Origin: UBA7477 sp045602925 | GTDB lineage: Bacteria > Bacillota > Clostridia > Oscillospirales > Ruminococcaceae | DNA length: 23,649 nucleotides | Reading direction: 5' to 3' | Assembly: GCA_045602925.1 (NCBI GenBank) | Contig: JAZSCN010000005.1 | Location: 1 to 23,649 of the forward strand | Part shown: piece after piece, positions 15,672-22,041 of the stretch | Layout: the number at the start of each line of letters is the position of its first letter | Numbering within the stretch: position 1 is the stretch's first letter | Program-made: the position numbers and the translations under genes | The notes under the pieces: generated by a model | Databases searched by the model: none | The model's input: only the letters and a program-made list of their open reading frames with translations | Told to the model about the DNA's origin: nothing

Positions 15672-15701
15672 TTGACAAGCCCCCTTTTTCTATTATATAA
15701 T
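15672..15701 (+). promoter_or_regulatory. Promoter of the Na/Pi cotransporter gene
   Basis: TTGACA (15672-15677), 18-bp spacer, TATAAT (15696-15701); it begins one base after the preceding terminator tail. The ~95-nt leader to the start codon contains a small CAGTA/TACTG dyad near 15765-15780 but no recognised riboswitch. Confidence 0.85.
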
Positions 15702-15804
15702 TATTGTGTAGGCGATTTCTATTTTCTGCCTTTAATTTGCAAACAAATATGGACATACTATACAGTAGAAAATACTGCATTTAAAAAGTGAAAGGAAAAT
15801 TAAG

Positions 15805-17571
15805 ATGGATATTTTTCACGTCTTTATGCTTCTTGGCGGTTTAGCATTCTTCCTTTACGGTATGAATGTTATGGGCAACACTCTCGAAAAAACTGCCGGT
15901 GGTAAGCTTCAAACTATCCTTGCAAACCTTACCTCAAACACCTTTAAGGGCTTCATGCTCGGACTTTTTGTAACAGCTGTTATTCAGTCCTCGTCGGCTA
16001 CTACGGTAATGGTTGTCGGCTTTGTTAACTCTGGAATTATGACGCTCCACCAATCTGTCGGTGTTATTATGGGTGCAAACCTTGGTACATCTGTTACCTC
16101 GTGGCTTCTCTCACTGACGGGTATTGAGGGTGACTCATTCTTTATTCAGATATGCAAGCCTGCAAACTTCACTCCTGTTCTTGCCTTCATTGGAATCCTT
16201 ATTATAATGTTTTCTAAGAAGGAAAAGAAAAAGGATATTGCACTTATTCTTATCGGCTTTGCTATACTGATGTTCGGTATGGAGACTATGTCGAATGCTG
16301 TTGAGCCTCTCACAACCTCAGACAAGTTCAAGGATGTTCTTCTCCTGTTCTCTAATCCGGTTCTCGGTCTTGTTGTCGGTACTGTATTTACGGCTATTGT
16401 TCAGTCGTCATCGGCTTCTGTTGGTATTCTTCAGGCGCTCACACTCACCGGTACAGTAACCTACGGAACAGCCATTCCTATCGTAATGGGTCAGAATATC
16501 GGCACCTGTGTTTCTGCAATGATTTCTTCAATCGGTGCGGGAAAGAACGCTAAGAGAGCTGCTGTTGTTCACCTTAGCTTCAACCTCATAAGTGCTACGA
16601 TTCTCCTTACTGCGTACGGAATTATTGATATGGTAGTGGGCTTTGCATTTACAAGCTGGGTAGCTACACCACTTGGCATTGCCGTTGTTCACACAGTATT
16701 CAAGCTCCTGGCACTTGCACTTTTAATGCCGTTCTCAAGACAGCTCGAAAAGCTCGCTTGCGTTATCATCAAGGATTCTCCTAAGGATGTTAAGCGTGAT
16801 GAAGAATTCAAGATTCTTGATGACAGATTCCTTAACACACCTTCATTCGCTGTTGAGCAGTCGAGAGTTCTCACCGTTCAGATGGCACAGATTACAAAGC
16901 AGGCAATGCTTAGCGCTATTAGTATGACAAACAACTACAGCGAGGCACTTGACAAGGAAATTTTCGATGCTGAGACTAAAGTTGACGAATACGAGGACAA
17001 GCTTGGCACATACCTCGTTAAAATTTCCGAGAAAAATCTATCGGTTGAAGACAGCCAGAATGTATCGACGCTTCTTCACTGCATAGGCGACTTTGAAAGA
17101 ATTTCCGACCACGCTACTAACATTGTTAAGGCTTCTAAGGAAATGTATGAAAAGAGCATCAATTTCTCTGAAAACGCACAGCAAGAAATGCGAATTGTAT
17201 CCGACGCTGTTGCTGAAATTTTAAACCTCACTGTTGAAGCCTTTGCTGAAAACAACATGGATGCTGCTCACAGAGTTGAGCCGCTTGAAGAAGTTATTGA
17301 CCATCTCAAGTCCAAGCTTAAGAAGCGTCACATTCAGCGTCTTCAGGATGGCGACTGCACAATAAAGCTCGGCTTTGTATTTGCTGACTTCCTCACAAAC
17401 CTAGAGCGTGTATCTGACCACTGCTCGAATATCGCAGGTTGTATTATTGATATGTCTGCCGGTAATCTCAACATCCACGAGACACTTCGTGAGACAAGAC
17501 TTGAGAGCCCTGCATACAAGGTTATGTACAGCGAATACGCTGAAAAGTACAGACTTCCTGCTAACGCATAA
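15805..17571 (+). CDS. Na+/phosphate cotransporter with C-terminal PhoU domain
   Basis: A 588-residue membrane protein of the NptA/YjbB type. The membrane half has the inverted duplicated motif of the PNaS family: VIQSSSATTVMVVGFVNSG (59-77) and IVQSSSASVGILQALTLTG (198-216), each followed by MGANLGT or MGQNIGT. Residues ~350-570 form a helical PhoU-like domain with FERISDHATNI and LERVSDHCSNI, the two metal-binding E/D repeats of PhoU. It probably moves inorganic phosphate with sodium and senses or is regulated through the PhoU part; direction of transport (uptake or efflux) is unclear. The start has AAAGGA with 8-nt spacing. It has its own promoter and terminator, so it is monocistronic. 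Confidence 0.93.
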   Translation: MDIFHVFMLLGGLAFFLYGMNVMGNTLEKTAGGKLQTILANLTSNTFKGFMLGLFVTAVIQSSSATTVMVVGFVNSGIMTLHQSVGVIMGANLGTSVTSWLLSLTGIEGDSFFIQICKPANFTPVLAFIGILIIMFSKKEKKKDIALILIGFAILMFGMETMSNAVEPLTTSDKFKDVLLLFSNPVLGLVVGTVFTAIVQSSSASVGILQALTLTGTVTYGTAIPIVMGQNIGTCVSAMISSIGAGKNAKRAAVVHLSFNLISATILLTAYGIIDMVVGFAFTSWVATPLGIAVVHTVFKLLALALLMPFSRQLEKLACVIIKDSPKDVKRDEEFKILDDRFLNTPSFAVEQSRVLTVQMAQITKQAMLSAISMTNNYSEALDKEIFDAETKVDEYEDKLGTYLVKISEKNLSVEDSQNVSTLLHCIGDFERISDHATNIVKASKEMYEKSINFSENAQQEMRIVSDAVAEILNLTVEAFAENNMDAAHRVEPLEEVIDHLKSKLKKRHIQRLQDGDCTIKLGFVFADFLTNLERVSDHCSNIAGCIIDMSAGNLNIHETLRETRLESPAYKVMYSEYAEKYRLPANA

Positions 17572-17582
17572 TAAAGACACGT

Positions 17583-17620
17583 CATCCCTCACAGGCACTC
17601 CTGTGAGGGATGTTTTTATT
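17583..17620 (+). terminator. Intrinsic terminator of the Na/Pi cotransporter gene
   Basis: Perfect 13-bp stem CATCCCTCACAGG/CCTGTGAGGGATG (17583-17595/17600-17612) with a CACT loop and TTTTTATT tail, 11 bp after the stop codon. Confidence 0.95.
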
Positions 17621-17626
17621 ACCCAC

Positions 17627-17675
17627 AAAAAAGCTGACCATCGACATTTACCGTCAATGGTCAGCAGTTTTATTT
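17627..17675. terminator. Bidirectional terminator between convergent transcripts
   Basis: GCTGACCAT/ATGGTCAGC (17633-17641/17657-17665), 9 bp, flanked by an A run at 17627-17632 and AGTTTTATTT after it. On the minus strand it would end the transcript of the secreted-protein and 40-aa peptide genes. A further CACCTTG/CAAGGTG hairpin (17700-17706/17714-17720) sits just after the peptide gene. Confidence 0.75.
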
Positions 17676-17726
17676 AGTAGTTGTCAGTTCACTTGTCCCC
17701 ACCTTGCTTCTTACAAGGTGATGATT

Positions 17727-17849
17727 TTATCCAAATGGATTTTCAACCGGATTATCGCCCGGCTCGAATGGTTCTTCAATAATTTCCGATGTCTTGATAA
17801 CATCAATAACCTCGATAAGCTCGATTTCTGGTTCCTTGTACTCTACCAT
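17727..17849 (-). CDS. Small acidic 40-residue peptide, function unknown
   Basis: The frame reads MVEYKEPEIELIEVIDVIKT then SEIIEEPFEPGDNPVENPFG. It starts 17 bp after the stop of the secreted-protein gene, with a GGGAGG site 9 nt before the ATG, and ends before a hairpin and terminator, so it looks like a genuine last gene of a two-gene operon. It is strongly acidic, with an N-terminal YxxPxIE pattern, a hydrophobic alternating centre (IELIEVIDVI) and a Pro/Gly/Asn-rich tail. It has no signal peptide or membrane helix. I recall similar short acidic peptides with YxxPxIE and DVI-TS motifs among clostridial hypotheticals, but this is memory, not a search. Function unknown; leader-core RiPP-like layout is one possibility without supporting maturation genes here. 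Confidence 0.72.
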   Translation of the reverse strand: MVEYKEPEIELIEVIDVIKTSEIIEEPFEPGDNPVENPFG

Positions 17850-17866
17850 TATCTATTTCCTCCCTA

Positions 17867-19066
17867 TTATTCAGTAACATTTTCTGTGTAGTAGTCGATA
17901 AGTCCTTGTGCGTATGCCTTTGCGGACGCTGTTGCAGTCTCATCAGCTAATACAGCTTCTGCTATCTGATAGATATTTCTTGTATAAACTTCATCGTCTG
18001 CTACTATGTATGTAACGCCGTCGAGCTCATATTCAACTACAAGCTTAGTGTAGATATTGCTCTTATAATTTTCAGCGCCAATGCCTGTGAATATAATGTT
18101 AGAGATTGTCTTGCCGTTTACTTCCTCAAATTTTTCGCCTACTGAAACGTTGCAAAGGTTATCCTCTGAAAGACCGTAGTACCAGTACCAATATGTAATC
18201 TCTGCACCCTCCGGTAGCTTATCATCAATGATGTATCTAAATCTGAGGTCAGCTGTTTCGAACTGCTTCTGCACTCTGAGAGAACCACCCTTGAAGGTTG
18301 CAACGTCGTCGACTTCTTCTACAACAAACATTCCGTCGGTATAAACCTGGCCATAGCCGTCTGCATAGTATTCGTGTATCAGCTGCTTATTGAAGCTACC
18401 ACCGGACACTTCGAAGTTTATACCAAGAAGTGGTGCTGCACTTAGATCTACAGAGCCGTCCTGTATAAATGTACCACCAGTGATTACTACATCTGCATTA
18501 TAGCCTGCGAATGAGTTTACTACACAATATGGTGCATTAAATGTTCCGCCGTTAATTTCTACTGTTCCTGCAAATGCACCTATCATATATGAAAGGTCCT
18601 GTGTGATTGAGAAGTTACCGTCATTAATTGTAAGGCCACCTGTACAGCTTGTTGAAAGGCCAAAGCCATACAGACCATTAACTACTACGTCACCTTCGCC
18701 TTCGATTGTAAGCTTATCCTTAATTACAACTGTATAGTTTCCGTTGCCGTCTGCTACCGTTACAGTCTTTCCGTTAAGGTTAAGTGTAACGTCTGTTGTA
18801 ATAGTAGTCTTTGTAAGCTCTGCGTCTGCGAGCAATGTTACTGTTTCGCCGTCCTTTGCTGCTGTGAGGGCTTCGCTTAATGTTGCGTAGGCTGTTGAGC
18901 CGATTGAAGCTACACCTTCAGAAGCACTCTCTGTCTGTATTACGTCAGTTGCTGTCTGACCAACTGCGTCTATCAACTCCTGTGCTATTACGACTGAATT
19001 TGCAGACGCAAGCATAGAAAATGCTACAACGACTGCAAGCGTTCTCTTCAACATATTACCTTTCAT
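17867..19066 (-). CDS. Secreted beta-helix-like protein
   Basis: A 399-residue exported protein. Residues 1-29 are a signal peptide (MLKRTLAVVVAFSMLASA core, probable cleavage near VIA-Q). Residues ~57-100 (STAYATLSEALTAAKDGETV, VTLNLNGKTVTV) and the repeats TINDGNFSI, EINGGTFNAP, VITGGTFIQD and EVSGGSFNKQ form the rungs of a right-handed parallel beta-helix as seen in pectate-lyase-like surface proteins. Residues ~262-365 look like a separate beta-rich domain with WYWYYG aromatic residues. No catalytic signature, LPXTG or repeat anchor is visible, so enzyme activity is not claimed; it may bind or display on the cell surface. The start ATG (19064-19066) has GAGG 7 nt upstream; a second ATG four codons later is less well placed. 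Confidence 0.85.
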   Translation of the reverse strand: MKGNMLKRTLAVVVAFSMLASANSVVIAQELIDAVGQTATDVIQTESASEGVASIGSTAYATLSEALTAAKDGETVTLLADAELTKTTITTDVTLNLNGKTVTVADGNGNYTVVIKDKLTIEGEGDVVVNGLYGFGLSTSCTGGLTINDGNFSITQDLSYMIGAFAGTVEINGGTFNAPYCVVNSFAGYNADVVITGGTFIQDGSVDLSAAPLLGINFEVSGGSFNKQLIHEYYADGYGQVYTDGMFVVEEVDDVATFKGGSLRVQKQFETADLRFRYIIDDKLPEGAEITYWYWYYGLSEDNLCNVSVGEKFEEVNGKTISNIIFTGIGAENYKSNIYTKLVVEYELDGVTYIVADDEVYTRNIYQIAEAVLADETATASAKAYAQGLIDYYTENVTE

Positions 19067-19131
19067 TATAAGACCTCGCTTTCATTTTTCTATATAAACG
19101 ATATGATCGCCATATATACTTTAAACTATTT

Positions 19132-19160
19132 ATCATACCACTTTACAGGCACTTTTTCAA
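19132..19160 (-). promoter_or_regulatory. Promoter of the secreted-protein operon
   Basis: Minus strand -35 TTGAAA (19160-19155), 17-bp spacer, -10 TATGAT (19137-19132). A leader of about 60 nt precedes the start codon. The rest of the 360-bp gap (19067-19426) holds AT-rich DNA without a supported gene, plus the terminator at 19322-19352. Confidence 0.7.
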
Positions 19161-19321
19161 GAAGAATCGCCCTTTTTATATAGTAGTAATTCATCGTATA
19201 ACTTTGTTTAAAATAAGCAATTGTTTCTTTCTTATAACCAATTAATATTTTGTGGCGAAAATCTTTTGTGCCGTAAAGTGCGACTTTGTCATTTAATTTT
19301 CCTTCTTTTTTGCACTATACT

Positions 19322-19352
19322 AAAAAATCCGCAGAGGATTTCTCTACGGATT
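19322..19352 (-). terminator. Intrinsic terminator of the V-ATPase operon
   Basis: On the minus strand AATCCGTAGAG pairs with CTCTGCGGATT (one T-G pair) around AAATC, followed by TTTTAG. It lies 75 bp after the ntpD stop. Confidence 0.75.
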
Positions 19353-19426
19353 CTCAAGTATTATTTTAATTGTTTAAAAGCGCCACAGTATTTCGTAATG
19401 ACTTTTAGCTTCAAAAACAGTGTGAC

Positions 19427-20050
19427 TTATTTCTTTTCCTTATATGTTTTTTGTGCCTTAATGACTTTAAGGCGGGAGAATTCCTCTCTATCCTTTTCGT
19501 CGAGGGCATTAGTGATAAACTTTACTGTTTCCTCGCTACTAGGAATAATAATATTCTTCAAGGCGTTGGCACGGCGCTGAGTTTTTCTTATTGCCACTGC
19601 GAGTCTATATATGCTGTTTTCTACCTGTGCAAGCACGACGGTGATTTCCTTAACCTTATTAAAAGCTATATACGCCTTATCAAGCTGGGTATTGGTTTGC
19701 ATCAAGCCGTAACGAATCTGACTATCGGGCTTATCCATAGTAATTCTGGGGAGTTCTACTCCCATAACGCTCTTGACAGAAACGGCTACACTCTCCTCGA
19801 CAGGTATATTATCGGCGATAGGTGAGATAACGCCCATTGTGATATTAGCAAGCTGGAGTGCCGAATATGCAATTTTGTAGGTTTCTTCAATTGAGCCTCG
19901 AAGGTTTTTCGCCTCGTCTATAAGAAGCATCATTTCTCTAATCAGGATATTACGCTTTCTATCCAAAAGCTCATATCCAAGCTTTGCAAGTGAGAGCTTT
20001 TTCTTAGTGCTTATGAGGTTGCCTTTTGTTGCAAAAACCTGAGTTGCCAT
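19427..20050 (-). CDS. ntpD: V-type ATP synthase subunit D
   Basis: A 207-residue coiled-coil protein, the central rotor shaft of the V1 sector. The conserved N terminus MATQVFATKGNLISTKKKL leads into the long helix ALAKLGYELLDRKRNIL-type segment; the C-terminal helix IENSIYRLAVAIRKTQRRANALKN-like region is characteristic. The start ATG at 20048-20050 is chosen because GAGGAGGTGA lies 5 nt upstream and the family begins here; the open frame extends 27 codons upstream into the repeat insertion but that part is not subunit D. It should be cotranscribed with ntpA and ntpB, but the 566-bp repeat spacer separates it from ntpB. Confidence 0.95.
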   Translation of the reverse strand: MATQVFATKGNLISTKKKLSLAKLGYELLDRKRNILIREMMLLIDEAKNLRGSIEETYKIAYSALQLANITMGVISPIADNIPVEESVAVSVKSVMGVELPRITMDKPDSQIRYGLMQTNTQLDKAYIAFNKVKEITVVLAQVENSIYRLAVAIRKTQRRANALKNIIIPSSEETVKFITNALDEKDREEFSRLKVIKAQKTYKEKK

Positions 20051-20068
20051 ATTCGTCACCTCCTCTTT

Positions 20069-20602
20069 AAAATCTTCTATGGCTTGGGAAAAATGTTTAT
20101 TACATTTTTGAAAACCCTCAAGAAAATCCATTTTTGCAGTTTACTGATAGTGATTTAAGTAAAGCGGAAATAGTAAAAATAGTCGAAAACCTCGAAAAAT
20201 CGGCGTTTTCACCGTCAACGGGGAATCCGTCAACGGTGAATCCGTCAACGGTTAATCAGCCAACGGGGAATCCGTCAACGGTGAATCAGCCAATGGAAAA
20301 TCCGTCAGCCGAAAATCCGCTACAATCAAAAATCTTCTATGGCTTGGAAAAATGTTTATTACATTTTTGAAAACCCCCAAGAAAATCCATTTCTGCAGTT
20401 TACTGATAGTGGTTTAAGTAAATCAGAAATAGTAAAAATAGTTGAAAACCTAGAAAAATCGGCATTTTCACCGTCAACGGAAAATCCGTCTACGGTGAAT
20501 CCGTCTACGGAAAATCCGTCTACGGATAATCAGCCAACGGTTAATCCGTCAACGGATAATCAGCCAACGGTTAATCCGTCAACGGAAAATCCGTCACAAT
20601 CA
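20069..20602. repeat. ~260-bp tandem duplication with internal 15-bp repeats
   Basis: Two copies of a ~260-bp unit, 20069-20328 and 20329-20602, fill the gap between ntpB and ntpD. Both start AAAATCTTCTATGGCTTGG and end with CAATCA. Their first ~140 bp differ at only a few positions and one single-base indel. Each copy then has an array of 15-mers of type CCGTCAACGGNNAAT, alternating with CAGCCAACGGNNAAT: 7 full units at 20212-20316 and 8 at 20471-20590. Many units contain the dyad ACGGA-AAA-TCCGT. The unit length of 15 keeps the plus-strand frame (Asn-Pro-Ser-Thr-X / Asn-Gln-Pro-Thr-X). Origin unknown. Confidence 0.93.
20079..20370 (+). pseudogene. Copy 1 of the pentapeptide-repeat ORF, frameshifted
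   Basis: Compared with copy 2, an extra G near 20086-20088 puts the ATG at 20079 out of frame, so it would stop after MAWEKCLLHF. From 20134 onward the same frame as copy 2 is open: QFTDSDLSKAEIVKIVENLE, then KSAFSPST and the NPSTV/NQPTG repeats, ending at 20370 inside copy 2. A TTG at 20134 could only start it without a ribosome binding site. Best read as a decayed copy. Confidence 0.5.
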
Positions 20603-20656
20603 AAAATCTTTTTAAATTACAGTGAAAATCTCTGCTTCGCTTTTTCGTTATTGTAG
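20339..20656 (+). CDS. Possible proline-rich pentapeptide-repeat protein (copy 2)
   Basis: A 105-codon plus-strand frame antisense to the V-ATPase operon. It starts MAWKNVYYIFENPQENPFLQ, then FTDSGLSKSEIVKIVENLEK (predicted helix), then SAFSPST followed by eight to nine NPSTX/NQPTX pentapeptides and a hydrophobic end FAFSLL, with the last 40 bases overlapping the 3' end of ntpB. There is no ribosome binding site before the ATG and no promoter found. Differences from copy 1 are mostly silent in this frame, which favours a coding past. It may be a remnant of a longer protein (repeat tracts like this occur in replication initiators of mobile elements, as I recall). Real expression is doubtful. 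Confidence 0.35.
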   Translation: MAWKNVYYIFENPQENPFLQFTDSGLSKSEIVKIVENLEKSAFSPSTENPSTVNPSTENPSTDNQPTVNPSTDNQPTVNPSTENPSQSKIFLNYSENLCFAFSLL

Positions 20657-22017
20657 AAGCGATTAAGATGTTCCTCGTCTACTCTGTCAAGCTCTGACTT
20701 AGGGAGTGTTGACAAAAGCAACCAGCCTAAGTCGAGGGTTTCGTCGATAGTTCTGTTCTCGTCAAACGACTGAGTAAGGAAATACTTCTCGAAAAGCTCG
20801 CCGAACTTCATATAGCTCTTATCCCCTGCTGAAAGCTCTTCTTCGCCGATAACTGAAGCGAGCGCTCTTGCGTCCTGAACCTTTGCATAGGAAGCGAAAA
20901 GCTGATTAGAAACGACCGAGTGGTCTTCTCGTGTATAGCCCTCACCGATGCCGTCCTTCATAAGTCTTGAAAGTGACGGAAGCACTGAAACCGGTGGATA
21001 AATCCCCATTTGGTCTAGACCTCTGTCGAGAACAATCTGTCCCTCTGTTATATAGCCTGTAAGGTCAGGGACAGGGTGTGTGATATCGTCGTTAGGCATT
21101 GTAAGTATTGGAATCTGTGTAACAGAGCCCTGCTTGCCTTCGACAATTCCTGCTCTTTCATAGAGCGAGGCAAGGTCGGAATAGAGATAACCCGGGTAAC
21201 CCTTTCTACCTGGGATTTCGCCCTTTGATGAAGAAAATTCTCTAAGTGCCTCTGCATACGAGGTAATATCCGTCAGTATAACAAGGATATGCATATTATG
21301 CTCGAAGGCGAGATACTCGGCTGCTGTGAGGGCACAGCGTGGAGTAAGTATTCTTTCGATAATAGGGTCATTAGAGAGATTTAAAAACATCACGACTCTT
21401 TGCAAAACGCCTGTTTCCTCGAAGCTTTTTCTAAAGTACTCGGCAACGTCATTCTGCACGCCCATTGCTCCGAAAACCACGGCAAACTCCTGGCCGTTTT
21501 CCTCGGCGATTCTGGCTTGTCTTACAATCTGCACGGCAAGCTTATTATGAGAAAGTCCCGAGCCCGAGAATATAGGGAGCTTTTGGCCTCTTATGAGGGT
21601 AATGAGTGCGTCAATTGACGAAATGCCCGTATTTATGTAGTTTCTTGGATATGTTCTGTGGACAGGGTTAAGCGGCTTACCGTTGATATCGGCAAACTTA
21701 TGTGGGAATATATCCCCGAGCCCGTCGATTGGTCTGCCCGAGCCTGAGAACACTCTGCCGAGCATTTCGGTAGAGAGTGGAAGCTCCATAGGCCTGCCTT
21801 TAAACTGCGTTTCGGTGTTGGTAAGTGAGAGACCTTTTGTTCCCTCAAAAACCTGCAAAACGGCTTTATCGCCCGAAAGCTCTACTACTCTTGCGAGCCT
21901 TTGAGTACCATCTGCGAGCTTTATTTTTGCAATTTCGTCATAGCTTATTCCCGACACCTTATCGAGCATAACAAGTGGGCCGTTAATTTCGCTAAGCCCT
22001 ATGTATTTGATTGCCAT
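20617..22017 (-). CDS. ntpB: V-type ATP synthase subunit B
   Basis: A 466-residue non-catalytic nucleotide-binding subunit of the V1 hexamer (A3B3). It starts MAIKYIGLSEINGPLVMLDK with the N-terminal beta barrel, and has the B-type degenerate P-loop region IFSGSGLSHNKLAVQIVRQA, VVFGAMGVQNDVAEYF, ILTDITSYAEALREFSSSKG and the peptide GRKGYPGYLYSDLA, all hallmarks of subunit B. The start has GGAG 8 nt upstream and lies 24 bp after the ntpA stop. The ion moved (H+ or Na+) depends on the membrane K subunit, not in this window. Confidence 0.96.
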   Translation of the reverse strand: MAIKYIGLSEINGPLVMLDKVSGISYDEIAKIKLADGTQRLARVVELSGDKAVLQVFEGTKGLSLTNTETQFKGRPMELPLSTEMLGRVFSGSGRPIDGLGDIFPHKFADINGKPLNPVHRTYPRNYINTGISSIDALITLIRGQKLPIFSGSGLSHNKLAVQIVRQARIAEENGQEFAVVFGAMGVQNDVAEYFRKSFEETGVLQRVVMFLNLSNDPIIERILTPRCALTAAEYLAFEHNMHILVILTDITSYAEALREFSSSKGEIPGRKGYPGYLYSDLASLYERAGIVEGKQGSVTQIPILTMPNDDITHPVPDLTGYITEGQIVLDRGLDQMGIYPPVSVLPSLSRLMKDGIGEGYTREDHSVVSNQLFASYAKVQDARALASVIGEEELSAGDKSYMKFGELFEKYFLTQSFDENRTIDETLDLGWLLLSTLPKSELDRVDEEHLNRFYNNEKAKQRFSL

Positions 22018-22041
22018 AATGAAAACTCCAATCCTTTTGCG

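Noticed and set aside
19260..19310. Short minus-strand frame (MTKSHFTAQKIFATKY) with an AAGGA site
   Set aside because: Only 16 codons, no promoter and no downstream gene it could control as a leader; chance is likely in AT-rich DNA.
20051..20131. N-terminal extension of ntpD (27 codons)
   Set aside because: The extension is the antisense of the repeat head and depends on the one-base difference in copy 1; the conserved subunit D start with a strong ribosome binding site is at 20050.
20212..20590. CRISPR-like array
   Set aside because: Units are contiguous 15-mers without unique spacers and keep a reading frame, and no cas gene is present.
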